Assembly: GCA_001295865.1 (NCBI GenBank)
Contig: LJHW01000037.1
Span: 20,107 to 84,106 of the forward strand
Source: a beta proteobacterium AAP65
GTDB taxonomy: Bacteria; Pseudomonadota; Gammaproteobacteria; Burkholderiales; Burkholderiaceae_C
Direction: 5' to 3'
Length of the DNA stretch: 64,000 nucleotides
The notes beneath the pieces were generated by a model, which saw only the letters and a list, made by a program, of their open reading frames with translations, was not told where the DNA came from and searched no databases. Made by a program: the position numbers and the translations under genes. Position 1 is the first letter of the stretch, and every line of letters begins with the position of its first letter. Positions 36,569-44,912 of this stretch are shown piece by piece.

Positions 36569-36648
36569 CGCGCCCAAGCCGTGCCTGCCAGCCTTGCCGC
36601 CCCCTGCCGCGGCGGCGCCCGCCCCGGCGCAGCCACGGGGGCCTGAAC

Positions 36649-37875
36649 TTGCGCATCGCCATCGTCGGCGCCGGCATCGTCGGCGTCACCACCGCCTTTG
36701 AACTGGCCACGGGCGGCCACGAGGTCACCGTCTTCGAGCGCCGCAGCAGCGTGGCCCCGCTGGCCAGCTTCGCCAACGGCGGCCTCATCGCCCCCACCCT
36801 GCTGGCGCCCTGGGGCCTGGCCGGCGCTGCTTGGCAGCGCCCTCAGCTGCGCGGCGTGGCTGCTTGGGCCCACCTGCCCTGGTTGTGGCAGGCCTGGCGC
36901 ACTCGCCGGCCGGCTGCCGTGGCAGCGCAGGCGCAGGCGCTGCAGTCGCTCGGGCAGTTCAGCAAACAACGCCTGCTGGCGCTGGCGCAGGCGCTGCGCC
37001 TGGAGTTCGAGCAGACCCCCGGCTGCCTGCTGCTGCTGCGCACCGAACGCGAACTGAAGGCCGTGCAGCCGCTGCTGGCCCGCCTGCGCGACAGCGGCGT
37101 GGCCCACGAACTGGCCGATGCCGCCCGCTGCCGCGCCCTGGAGCCCGGCCTGCACGAAGGCACGCCGCTGCACGCGGGGCTGCACCTGGCACAGGATGGC
37201 GCCGGCAACTGCCGCCAGTTCGCCCACCTGATGAAGGCCGAGGCCCAGCGCCTGGGCGCGAAGTTCCGCTTCGACACCCCGGTGCGGGCCCTGAAGCCGG
37301 GCAAGCCGGCCACGGTGGTGCCCGCGACGGGCGAAGCCGAGAGCTTCGATGCCATCGTGGTCTGCGCCGGTACCGAAGCCGCACCGCTGCTGACCCGTGC
37401 CGGCGTGCGGCTGCCGCTGGTGGCGGTGCACGGCTACACCGTGACGGCGCCGCTGCGCCATGTCGACGGCCTGCCGCCTCCGGGGCCGCGAGCGACGCTG
37501 ATCGACAGCCGCGAGCAGATCACCATGACCCGACTGGGCCAGCGCGTGCGCGTCAGCGGCCTGAACGAACTGGGAGGCGATGCCACCGAGGTGGCGCTGG
37601 CCCCGCTGCGCCGCCTCTACCGGGCGCTTGACGAGTGGTTCCCGGGTGCCGTGCTCGAACGCGGCGCGCAGCACTGGAAGGGCGCGCGCGCCCTGCTGCC
37701 CGACGGCTGCCCGGTGCTGGGCGCCAGCGGCCAGCCGGGGCTGTGGCTCAACCTCGGCCACGGCCACCACGGCTGGGCCCTGGCCAGCGGCTCGGCACGC
37801 GTGCTGGCAGAGCTGGTCGCAGGTCGCGAAGCACCGCTGGACGTGCAAGCCCTCGGGCTGCAGCGGCTGCGTTGA
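36649..37875 (+). CDS. FAD-dependent D-amino acid dehydrogenase-like oxidoreductase (DadA family)
   Basis: This protein (408 aa from a TTG start) is a DAO-family flavoenzyme. The FAD dinucleotide fold LRIAIVGAGIVGVTTAFELA is at the N-terminus, followed by SFANGGLIAPTLLAPW as in DadA, and a C-terminal FAD contact region (LGHGHHGWALASGSARVLAEL). TTG at 36649 is chosen because the GxGxxG fold normally begins within the first ten residues and no ATG is near; upstream in-frame ATGs add a low-complexity basic stretch. It probably oxidises D-amino acids or related amines; the substrate is not certain. It stands alone, divergent from rpsB. Confidence 0.82.
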   Translation: MRIAIVGAGIVGVTTAFELATGGHEVTVFERRSSVAPLASFANGGLIAPTLLAPWGLAGAAWQRPQLRGVAAWAHLPWLWQAWRTRRPAAVAAQAQALQSLGQFSKQRLLALAQALRLEFEQTPGCLLLLRTERELKAVQPLLARLRDSGVAHELADAARCRALEPGLHEGTPLHAGLHLAQDGAGNCRQFAHLMKAEAQRLGAKFRFDTPVRALKPGKPATVVPATGEAESFDAIVVCAGTEAAPLLTRAGVRLPLVAVHGYTVTAPLRHVDGLPPPGPRATLIDSREQITMTRLGQRVRVSGLNELGGDATEVALAPLRRLYRALDEWFPGAVLERGAQHWKGARALLPDGCPVLGASGQPGLWLNLGHGHHGWALASGSARVLAELVAGREAPLDVQALGLQRLR

Positions 37876-37940
37876 AGCGGCCTGACTGAAGACCTGTTGC
37901 CGGCGCCGGTGTTGCCCGGGTGCGGCGCAGAATGCACCGC

Positions 37941-39500
37941 ATGAGCACACCGACAGCGCCACTGCACGTGCACGCCTGCAACGGCCCCTGGCCGCTGCAC
38001 GGCGCTGCGGCCTCACAGGCCCTTGAACGTGCAGCACTGGGCAGGGCCGCGCCCATGGCGCTGATGGAGGCCGCCGGCCTGGCGGTGGCACGGCTGGCAC
38101 TGGCCCTGGCGCCGCACGCAAGGCGCGTGGTGGTCTGGGCCGGGCCGGGCAACAACGGTGGAGACGGGCTGGTCGCGGCGCGCCTGCTGCATGCGGCCGG
38201 CAAGGCCGTGCAGGTGTGGCTGCTGGCCGCGCCCGAGGCCCTGCCGCCCGATGCCCACGAGGCCTGGCAGCGCGCGCACACCGCCGGCGTGTGGATGGCC
38301 CCACCGCCCACCCTGGCCGATGGGTCGATGGCGGTGCACACCGGCAGCGCCGACACGCTGCACATCGATGCCCTGCTCGGCCTGGGCCTGCGGCGCGCGC
38401 CCACGGGCACGGTGGCGCACGCCATCGCGGCGCTGAACGCGGCCGCCGCGCAGGGCGCGCAGGTCCTGGCGGTCGATCTGCCTTCGGGCCTGCACCCCGA
38501 CACGGGCCAACCCATGGCCTGCGCTGACGGCGCCGCCGCGGCCGCGGTGCAGGCCACACACACGCTTTCGCTGCTCACGCTGAAGCCCGGCTTGTTCACG
38601 GGCCAGGGCCGCGACCATGCCGGCCAGGTGTGGCTGCACCGCCTGGGCGTGACCGCGGCCATCGCGGACGGCGTGCTCAGCGGCCCGCCGGCCTGGGCCG
38701 CCCGCCCGCACGCCCACCACAAAGGCAGCCATGGCGACGTGGCCGTGGTGGGCGGCGCACCCGGCATGACGGGTGCGGCCTGGCTCGCGGCCGCCGCGGC
38801 CCAGGCGGCCGGTGCCGGGCGCGTGTTCTGCAGCCCGCTCGACCCGGCGGCCTCGCTGCTCGACGCCGCCCACCCGGCCTTGATGGGCCGCAGCGCCTGG
38901 TGGTTGTCAGCGGCCGAAACCTTGGCGGCCACCACCGTGGCCTGCGGCTGCGGCGGCGGCCAGGCCGTGCACGAAGCGCTGCCGCCGCTGCTGGCCAGCG
39001 CCCAGCGGCTGGTGCTGGATGCCGATGCGCTGAACGCCATCGCGGCCGATGCCGCCTTGCAAGCCCAGTTGCAGGCCCGCGCGCCACGGGCCCTGCAGAC
39101 GCTGCTGACGCCGCACCCGCTGGAGGCCGCGCGCCTGCTTGGCTGCAGCACCGCCGAGGTGCAGGCCGACAGGGTGGCCGCAGCACAGGCGCTGGCGGCG
39201 CGTTATGGCGCGGCAGTCGTGTTGAAAGGCTCGGGCAGCGTCATTGCCGCCCCCGGCGCCCTGCCCTGCATCAACCCCACCGGCAACGCCGCGCTGGCCA
39301 GCGCGGGCACGGGCGACGTGCTGGCCGGCTGGGCCGCCGGGCTGTGGGCGCAGGCGCCGCAAAGACCCGTGCACGAACTCGCGTGCGACGCCGTCTGGCA
39401 ACACGGCCACGCGGCCGATCTGCACACTGCCGCGGCCCGCGGTGCGCCCTTGCGCGCCGAAGCCTTGATCGAAGCACTGGCGCAGCGCGCGCTCGGCTGA
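37941..39500 (+). CDS. nnr: Bifunctional NAD(P)HX epimerase / dehydratase
   Basis: This 519-aa protein repairs hydrated NAD(P)H. The N-terminal YjeF_N epimerase domain has VWAGPGNNGGDGLVAARLL and VDLPSGLHPDTG; the C-terminal carbohydrate-kinase-like dehydratase has HHKGSHGDVAVVGGAPGMTG, LLTPHPLEAARLLG and GNAALASAGTGDVLAGWAAG. The ATG at 37941 (MSTPTAPLHVH) is preferred; earlier GTG and ATG codons add a few basic residues. It follows the dadA-like gene by 65 bases on the same strand. Confidence 0.95.
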   Translation: MSTPTAPLHVHACNGPWPLHGAAASQALERAALGRAAPMALMEAAGLAVARLALALAPHARRVVVWAGPGNNGGDGLVAARLLHAAGKAVQVWLLAAPEALPPDAHEAWQRAHTAGVWMAPPPTLADGSMAVHTGSADTLHIDALLGLGLRRAPTGTVAHAIAALNAAAAQGAQVLAVDLPSGLHPDTGQPMACADGAAAAAVQATHTLSLLTLKPGLFTGQGRDHAGQVWLHRLGVTAAIADGVLSGPPAWAARPHAHHKGSHGDVAVVGGAPGMTGAAWLAAAAAQAAGAGRVFCSPLDPAASLLDAAHPALMGRSAWWLSAAETLAATTVACGCGGGQAVHEALPPLLASAQRLVLDADALNAIAADAALQAQLQARAPRALQTLLTPHPLEAARLLGCSTAEVQADRVAAAQALAARYGAAVVLKGSGSVIAAPGALPCINPTGNAALASAGTGDVLAGWAAGLWAQAPQRPVHELACDAVWQHGHAADLHTAAARGAPLRAEALIEALAQRALG

Positions 39501-39519
39501 AGCGCGAGCTCGGCCGGCC

Positions 39520-40005
39520 TCAGCGCGCGCATCCGCGCGCCAGTTTCTGCAGCAGTTCGGCCAGCATCACGCGCTCGCCGGGGCTCAGGTGCGCCAGCGC
39601 CTCGGCTTCGCCCGCCACCAGGCTCTGCGTAGCGCGGCCCACCAGCACCAGGCCGTCGGCGGTGGCGCGCAACTCGTGCGACCGTTTGTCGCTGGCGCTG
39701 GGCGTGCGCTGCACCAGGCCCCGCGCCACGAGGCGCTCGACCCACATCGTGATGTTCGGCTTGGTGACCGACAAGGCCTTGGCCAGCCGCACCGACGAGC
39801 AGCCCGGGTTCTCGCTGATGAGGTGCAGCACGGTGTACTCCACCGGGCGCAGGTCGTGCGTGTCGCCGACCTGGCACATGAAGACCCGCATGCACACCAC
39901 CGAGGCCTGCGCCAGCTGGTAGCCCAGCACCTGGCGCAGGCCTGCAGCGCCCAGGTGGCCGGCGGGTGTTTCGTCAGCGATGGCGTTCAGGCGGCTCTTG
40001 GGCAT
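39520..40005 (-). CDS. MarR family transcriptional regulator
   Basis: This 161-aa protein has the MarR winged helix: LRPVEYTVLHLISENPGCSS, recognition helix SVTKPNITMWVERLVARGLV and the wing RTPSASDKRSHELRATADG. It is divergent from the feruloyl-CoA synthetase gene, with a GTTCA-N5-TGAAC inverted repeat in front of that gene, so it is a likely hydroxycinnamoyl-CoA-responsive repressor like others found beside such genes. Effector assignment is inference. Confidence 0.9.
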   Translation of the reverse strand: MPKSRLNAIADETPAGHLGAAGLRQVLGYQLAQASVVCMRVFMCQVGDTHDLRPVEYTVLHLISENPGCSSVRLAKALSVTKPNITMWVERLVARGLVQRTPSASDKRSHELRATADGLVLVGRATQSLVAGEAEALAHLSPGERVMLAELLQKLARGCAR

Positions 40006-40126
40006 GGGCGGCGCGTCGTGGCAGGAAATGGATGGCGCTCACGGCACAGCGGGCTCGGCATGCCGGCGATGCTAGCGACATGCCAGAGCACACCACGCCC
40101 GCGCGCCGCGGGAAAACCCGATATTG

Positions 40127-40141
40127 GTTCACAAACTGAAC
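40127..40141. promoter_or_regulatory. Candidate MarR operator upstream of the feruloyl-CoA synthetase gene
   Basis: GTTCA-CAAAC-TGAAC is a perfect 5-bp inverted repeat (extendable with mismatches) 18 bases before the preferred start of the synthetase gene, in the 150-base gap to the divergent MarR gene. Its size and place fit a MarR dimer site. Confidence 0.55.
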
Positions 40142-40159
40142 TATCTAGCATCGCCGTCC

Positions 40160-42046
40160 ATGACTATGCCCTCTCTGTTCGGCGGCTGCCTGCATGCCGA
40201 GATCGAACACCGCGCCGACGGTAGCGTGCTGCTGCGCGCCACCGAGCCGCTGCAGCCCCACGCCCTGCGCCTGAGCGACCGCCTGCGCGAGCACGCCGAA
40301 CGTGGCCCCGACCGCGTGTTCGCTGCGCGCCGCGCCGGCGGCCACGGGCCCTGGGTCACGGTCACGTATGCGCAGATGCTGCAGCGCGCGCAAGCCGTGG
40401 GGCAGTGGCTGCTGGACCAGGGGCTGTCGGCCGAGCGGCCGGTGGCCATCCTCTCTGACAACGATCTCGAACACCTCACGCTGAGCCTGGGCGCGATGTG
40501 GGTGGGTGTGCCTTTTGTGCCGGTGTCGCCCGCCTATTCGCTGGTGTCGCAAGACTTCGCCAAGCTGCGCCACATCCTGGACGTCACCACGCCGGGCCTC
40601 GTGTTCGCGGCCACGCCGGCCTACCGCCGCGCCATCGAAGCCGTGGCGCCCGCCGATGCCTGCGTGGTGATGCCCGACGAGGCCGTGGCCGATATCGGCG
40701 GCCCCACACTCGGCGGCCGCCCCTTGCACGCCTTTTCGGCGCTGCTTTCCACGCCGCCTGGCCCGGCCGCTGCGGCTGCGCACGCGGCCACCGGGCCCGA
40801 CACCATCATCAAGTTCCTCTTCACCTCGGGCAGCACCAAGGCGCCCAAGGGTGTGATCAACACGCACCGCATGGTCTGCGCCAACCAGCAGATGCTGCGC
40901 CAGACCCTGGCCTTCGTGGCCGACGAGCCGCCGGTGCTGGTCGACTGGCTGCCCTGGAACCACACCTTCGGCGGCAACCACAACGTGGGCCTCGTGCTGC
41001 ACAACGGCGGCACGCTCTACATCGACGAAGGCAAGCCCACGCCCAAGGGCATGGCGCAGACGCTGGCCAACCTGCGCGAGATCGCGCCGACGATGTACTT
41101 CAACGTGCCCAAGGGCTTTGAAGAACTGGCCACCGCGATGGAGGCCGACGCCGCGCTGCGCAGCACCTTCTTCAGCCGCGTGCGCTGCTTCATGTACGCC
41201 GGCGCCGGGCTCTCGCAGGCGGTGTGGAACCGCATCGATGCGCTTGCCGTGGCCGCGCGCGGTGAGCGGGTGCCGATGATCACCGGCCTGGGCATGACCG
41301 AGACCGCGCCTTCGTGCATGTTCGCCGTAGGCAGCGAGGTGCGCTCGGGCCACATCGGCCTGCCCTGCCCCGGCGTGACGGTGAAGCTGGTGCCCAATGC
41401 CGAGGACAGCGGCAAGACCGAAGTGCGCTTCCACGGCCCCAACGTGATGCCCGGCTACTGGCGCGCGCCGCAGCAGACGGCCGAGGCCTTCGACGCCGAG
41501 GGCTACTACCGCACCGGCGATGCCGTGGTGTGGATAGACCCCACCCAGCCGCAGCGCGGCCTGGCCTTCGACGGCCGCATCGCCGAAGACTTCAAGCTCA
41601 GCAGCGGCACCTTCGTGAGCGTGGGGCCGCTGCGCGCGGCCGTCATCGCCGCCGGCGACCCGCTGGTGCAAGACGCTGTGGTGGCCGGCATCGACCGCGA
41701 CGACCTCGGCCTGATGGTCTTTCCGCGCGTGGAAGAAGCGCGCCGGCTCTTCGATCTGGGCGCTGAGCTGGACGCGCAGGCCGTGCTGGAGGCGCCGCCC
41801 GTGGTGGCCTTTTTCCAGGATCTGCTCAACCGCCTGTGGGCCGCCGGCACCGGCAGCGCCAACCGGCCGGCGCGTTTGCTGGTGCTGCACGAGCCGCCGC
41901 ACATCGACCGTGGCGAGGTCACCGACAAGGGCAGCATCAACCAGCGCGCTGTGCTGGCGCACCGCGCCGTTCTCGTGGCACACCTGTGGGGCGAAGCCGC
42001 CCCCAGCGCGTTGTTGCCGCCCGTGCTGCGCCCGCAAAGGCCCTGA
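40160..42046 (+). CDS. fcs: Feruloyl-CoA synthetase (acyl-adenylate forming)
   Basis: This enzyme (628 aa from 40160) ligates CoA to ferulate or related hydroxycinnamates with ATP. It has the AMP-binding P-loop FTSGSTKAPKGVINTHRM, ITGLGMTETAP, and the C-terminal GEVTDKGSINQRAVL block, which is typical of the feruloyl-CoA synthetase subgroup. The frame extends upstream through the candidate operator, so the ATG at 40160 or 40166 is preferred; no Shine-Dalgarno is evident. Next to vanAB it fits a ferulate-to-protocatechuate route, though the hydratase/aldolase and vanillin dehydrogenase genes are not in the window. Confidence 0.87.
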   Translation: MTMPSLFGGCLHAEIEHRADGSVLLRATEPLQPHALRLSDRLREHAERGPDRVFAARRAGGHGPWVTVTYAQMLQRAQAVGQWLLDQGLSAERPVAILSDNDLEHLTLSLGAMWVGVPFVPVSPAYSLVSQDFAKLRHILDVTTPGLVFAATPAYRRAIEAVAPADACVVMPDEAVADIGGPTLGGRPLHAFSALLSTPPGPAAAAAHAATGPDTIIKFLFTSGSTKAPKGVINTHRMVCANQQMLRQTLAFVADEPPVLVDWLPWNHTFGGNHNVGLVLHNGGTLYIDEGKPTPKGMAQTLANLREIAPTMYFNVPKGFEELATAMEADAALRSTFFSRVRCFMYAGAGLSQAVWNRIDALAVAARGERVPMITGLGMTETAPSCMFAVGSEVRSGHIGLPCPGVTVKLVPNAEDSGKTEVRFHGPNVMPGYWRAPQQTAEAFDAEGYYRTGDAVVWIDPTQPQRGLAFDGRIAEDFKLSSGTFVSVGPLRAAVIAAGDPLVQDAVVAGIDRDDLGLMVFPRVEEARRLFDLGAELDAQAVLEAPPVVAFFQDLLNRLWAAGTGSANRPARLLVLHEPPHIDRGEVTDKGSINQRAVLAHRAVLVAHLWGEAAPSALLPPVLRPQRP

Positions 42047-42065
42047 GGGCAGGCGCCCCGCGGCG

Positions 42066-43037
42066 TCAAAGATCCAGTACCAACGCGGCGCCACGGGCGC
42101 GTGAACAGCAGGGCAGAAACTGCTCGTTCGCGGCCTGTTCGTCGGGCTCCAGGTACTGGTCGCGGTGTTCGCACTCGCCTTCCAGCACGCGCGTGAGGCA
42201 GGTGCCGCAAATGCCCTGCTCGCAGGACGTGGGCACGAAGATGCCCGCCTCGTTGAGGGCCTGCGCAGCGGACTGCACCGCCGACACCGTCACCACGCGC
42301 CGGCTGCGCGCCAGACGCAGCTCGAAGGGGCGGTCTGCGGTCGCGCTGGGCGCAGCGGGCACTGCGCCGAAGTGTTCGCAGTGCAGCTGGGCCTCGGGCC
42401 AGCCTTGAACGCGCGCGATGTTCAGCACCGCAGCGATGAAGCCCGCCGGCCCGCACACGTAGAGGTGCTGCCGGGCGGCGGGCGCCGCTAGCACAGCCGG
42501 CAGATCCAGGCGCTGCGCGGGCGGGCCATCGTCCAGGTGCAACTGCGTGTGCGGCGCCAGCGGGCCCTGCTGCAGGCGATCACGGAAAGCCACCCGGCCG
42601 GCGTGGCGCGCCGCCACGTGCAAGGCAAAAGGTGCGCCACGCGCGGCCAGCGTCTCGGCCATGGCCAGCAGCGGCGTGAGGCCGATGCCGCCAGCCAGCA
42701 GCAGATGCCGGCTGGCGCCTTCAGCCAAGGGGAAGAGGTTGCGCGGCGCGCTGATCAGCAGCTCATCGCCTTCGCTCAAGTGCTCGTGCACCGCCACCGA
42801 GCCGCCGCGCGAAGCTGGCTCGCGCAGCACACCCAGCACGTAACGGCCGGCCTCGGCCGGGTTGTTGCACAGCGAGTACGGGCGTACCAGGCCGCCGGGC
42901 AGGTGCACATCGATGTGGGCGCCAGCGCTGAAGGGGGGCAGCGGCGCACCGCCGGCCGACACCAGTTCCAGCCGGCAGATGTCTTCGGCCTCGCGAGCCT
43001 TGCGCGCCACGCGCACCGGCAGCAGCACAGGGCTCAT
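42066..43037 (-). CDS. vanB: Vanillate O-demethylase reductase subunit VanB
   Basis: VanB (323 aa) passes electrons from NADH to the oxygenase VanA. It has an FMN-binding barrel (GLVRPYSLCNNPAE), an NAD-binding domain (HLLLAGGIGLTPLLAMAETL; YVCGPAGF) and a C-terminal plant-type 2Fe-2S domain with cysteines in SCEQGICGTC and a fourth near FLPCCSRA. This FMN-NAD-ferredoxin order is the phthalate dioxygenase reductase type. Its ATG overlaps the vanA stop (ATGA). Confidence 0.93.
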   Translation of the reverse strand: MSPVLLPVRVARKAREAEDICRLELVSAGGAPLPPFSAGAHIDVHLPGGLVRPYSLCNNPAEAGRYVLGVLREPASRGGSVAVHEHLSEGDELLISAPRNLFPLAEGASRHLLLAGGIGLTPLLAMAETLAARGAPFALHVAARHAGRVAFRDRLQQGPLAPHTQLHLDDGPPAQRLDLPAVLAAPAARQHLYVCGPAGFIAAVLNIARVQGWPEAQLHCEHFGAVPAAPSATADRPFELRLARSRRVVTVSAVQSAAQALNEAGIFVPTSCEQGICGTCLTRVLEGECEHRDQYLEPDEQAANEQFLPCCSRARGAALVLDL

Positions 43038-44086
43038 GCCGCGGCCCCGGCGCCGGCCAGCGTCCGCTCGGCCGCCACCAGGCGCTCGACGATGCGCCGC
43101 GCCTGCACGCCCCCGGCGTCGGTGTTCAGCCCCAGCAGCGCACGTGTGGGATGGCGCAGGTGGTTGGCCTGCTGCTGTTCCAGCATCTGCTGGTCTTCGG
43201 CAAAGATGCGGCCCTGCCCTTCGCGGATGGCTGCGGTGAGCGCCACGTCTTCAGGCCTGAAGTTGCGCGCCATGCCCCAGAAGTACCAGATGCCGGTGTC
43301 GGTCTCGGGCGTGATGAAGTCCACCACGATGCTGGAGACCTTGTGCTCGGCCGGCGCGTGGTAGCCCCCATGACCGGCGTGGGCCACGCCCACCTCGATC
43401 ATCACGTGGCTGGGCGGCGTGAAGTGGCAGACCTGCCAGCGGTCCACCGGCACGTCGTCGGCCAGGCCGTTGTGGCGCAGCGCCATGCGCCAGAACGGCG
43501 GCGCGCTGATGTTCTGCATGTGGCGCTCGGTGATGACGTGCTCGCCCTCCACGCGCGTGACAGGCGCCACCTCGTCGATCTCGGGCTGGCCGATGCTGTC
43601 GGCGTGCACATAGGTCTCGTGCGTGAGGTCCATCAGGTTGTCGACCATCAGCTGGTGGCCGCAGCCGATGCGGTAGAGCCCGCCGCCATAGGCCCAGGCC
43701 GGGTTCTGGGCCCAGAAGAGGTCAGGGATCAGCGCGGCGTCTGCCCGCGCCGCATCACCCGGCCACACCCAGACGAAGCCGTGGCGTTCGACCACCGGGT
43801 AGGCGCGCACCGGCGGAAAGCCGCGCACACGCTGGCCGGGCATGGCCAAGGTCTTGCCTTCGCAGCCCATCTGCAGGCCGTGGTAGCCGCATACCAGGCG
43901 CCCATCCACCACGCGCCCCAGCGACAGCGGCGCACCGCGGTGCGGGCACCAGTCGTCCAGCGCCGCCACCTGGCCCTCGGGGCCGCGGAACAGCACCATG
44001 CGGTAGCCGCAGATCTGGCGGCCCAGCGGCTTGCCGTCGATCTCGTCGGGCGTGCAGGCCACGAACCATGTATTCATCGGGATCAT
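43034..44086 (-). CDS. vanA: Vanillate O-demethylase oxygenase subunit VanA
   Basis: VanA (350 aa) is a Rieske non-heme iron oxygenase that demethylates vanillate to protocatechuate and formaldehyde. The Rieske ligands are in CPHRGAPLSLGRV and LVCGYHGLQ (CxH...CxxH); the mononuclear iron region is NLMDLTHETYVHADS. The start at 44086 has GGAG about six bases upstream; another ATG lies three codons on. It is divergent from vanR across a region containing two ATTGGATCCAAT-type sites. Confidence 0.94.
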   Translation of the reverse strand: MIPMNTWFVACTPDEIDGKPLGRQICGYRMVLFRGPEGQVAALDDWCPHRGAPLSLGRVVDGRLVCGYHGLQMGCEGKTLAMPGQRVRGFPPVRAYPVVERHGFVWVWPGDAARADAALIPDLFWAQNPAWAYGGGLYRIGCGHQLMVDNLMDLTHETYVHADSIGQPEIDEVAPVTRVEGEHVITERHMQNISAPPFWRMALRHNGLADDVPVDRWQVCHFTPPSHVMIEVGVAHAGHGGYHAPAEHKVSSIVVDFITPETDTGIWYFWGMARNFRPEDVALTAAIREGQGRIFAEDQQMLEQQQANHLRHPTRALLGLNTDAGGVQARRIVERLVAAERTLAGAGAAA

Positions 44087-44138
44087 CGGTGTCTCCAGCG
44101 TCATCGGCGGGGGCGCAATTCGGGGTCGGCGCCGATGG

Positions 44139-44150
44139 ATTGGATCCAAT
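44139..44150. promoter_or_regulatory. VanR operator, perfect palindrome
   Basis: ATTGGATCCAAT is a perfect 12-bp palindrome in the vanA-vanR gap. It is the same as the operator sequence described for the GntR-type VanR of Caulobacter (recalled from the literature on vanillate-inducible systems), so VanR here very likely binds it. Confidence 0.85.
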
Positions 44151-44191
44151 TTTTGCCGATAATCGGTGTCTGCTCAAGCTAGATTGCTTTC

Positions 44192-44203
44192 AATGGATCC
44201 AAT
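44192..44203. promoter_or_regulatory. Second VanR operator, overlapping the vanR start codon
   Basis: AATGGATCCAAT differs from the perfect operator at one base and includes the preferred vanR ATG (44193). Binding here would repress vanR itself, and with the first site (53 bases centre to centre) could control both directions. Confidence 0.7.
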
Positions 44204-44903
44204 TGAGGGGTACTCCAGGGACGCCTCCAGCGTCGTGGCCACCTTGCGGCAGCACATCGTGAGCGGCCGCCTGGCAGCCGGCGAGCGTGTCGCCGAGCTC
44301 CCGGTGGCCGAGCGCCTGGGGGTCTCGCGCACGCCGGTGCGGCTGGCCTTCCGCTCGCTGGAGCAAGAGGGCCTGCTGGAGAAGGCCGGCAAACGCGGCT
44401 ACGTGGTGCGGCGCTTCTCGGAGACCGACGTGCGCACCGCCATCGAGGTGCGCGGCGTGCTCGAAGGCCTGGCCGCGCGCCACCTCGCGGAACGTGGCCT
44501 GCAGCCGGCCGAGGCCGCTGTGCTGCAGCAGGCGCTGGCCGAAGGCGAGGCCCTGCTCGCCAAGGGCCACCTCGCGCCGGAAGACGTGGCGCTGTGGAGC
44601 GCGCTGAACCAGCGCTTCCACCACACCATCGTCGCCGCCCATGCCAGCCACGTCATCGCCGACGCCATTGCGCGCAACAACCACCTGCCTTTCGCCAGCG
44701 CCGATGCCATCGCGCTGAACCACGAGGCGCCCGAGGCCGAGTACCAGAAGCTGCGCGTGGCGCAGCTGCAGCACCGGCTGGTGTTCGACGCGCTGCAGCA
44801 GCGCGAATCGGCGCGCGTGGAGATGCTGATGCGTGAGCACGCCTGGGTGGGCTTCCGCTACGGCGCGCTGCTGGGCGCCGGCGGGCCACGCGCCGGCGCC
44901 TGA
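44193..44903 (+). CDS. vanR: GntR (FadR/FCD) family vanillate repressor VanR
   Basis: VanR (236 aa from ATG 44193) has an N-terminal winged helix (LRQHIVSGRLAAGERV; VAERLGVSRTPVRLAFRSLE) and a C-terminal all-helical FCD ligand domain with metal/ligand residues (RGVLEGLAARHLAERG; NQRFHHTIVAAH). It is divergent from vanAB, and both VanR-type operators lie in between, so it should repress vanAB until vanillate binds. A GTG nine codons upstream is possible but would put the DNA before the second operator in the coding region. It converges on rnr, nine bases apart. Confidence 0.92.
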   Translation: MDPIEGYSRDASSVVATLRQHIVSGRLAAGERVAELPVAERLGVSRTPVRLAFRSLEQEGLLEKAGKRGYVVRRFSETDVRTAIEVRGVLEGLAARHLAERGLQPAEAAVLQQALAEGEALLAKGHLAPEDVALWSALNQRFHHTIVAAHASHVIADAIARNNHLPFASADAIALNHEAPEAEYQKLRVAQLQHRLVFDALQQRESARVEMLMREHAWVGFRYGALLGAGGPRAGA

Positions 44904-44912
44904 AGCCCCAAC

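Larger units (their letters stand above)
36296..36648. promoter_or_regulatory. Intergenic region: rpsB leader and upstream of the dadA-like gene
   Basis: This 353-base gap between divergent genes holds no credible gene. On the minus strand an extended -10 (TGCTAGAAT, 36560-36568) would start the rpsB transcript about 257 bases upstream of its ATG. The leader contains a perfect stem ACGGCTGT / ACAGCCGT with a three-base loop (36348-36366) and a short inverted repeat GCGATT-G-AATCGC (36414-36426). No promoter for the plus-strand gene was recognised. Confidence 0.55.

Noticed and set aside
36475..36648. Upstream extension of the DadA-like gene from ATGs at 36475 or 36487
   Set aside because: The extra residues are basic, Pro/Arg-rich and precede the FAD fold that should start near residue 1; the region fits the rpsB leader/promoter better.
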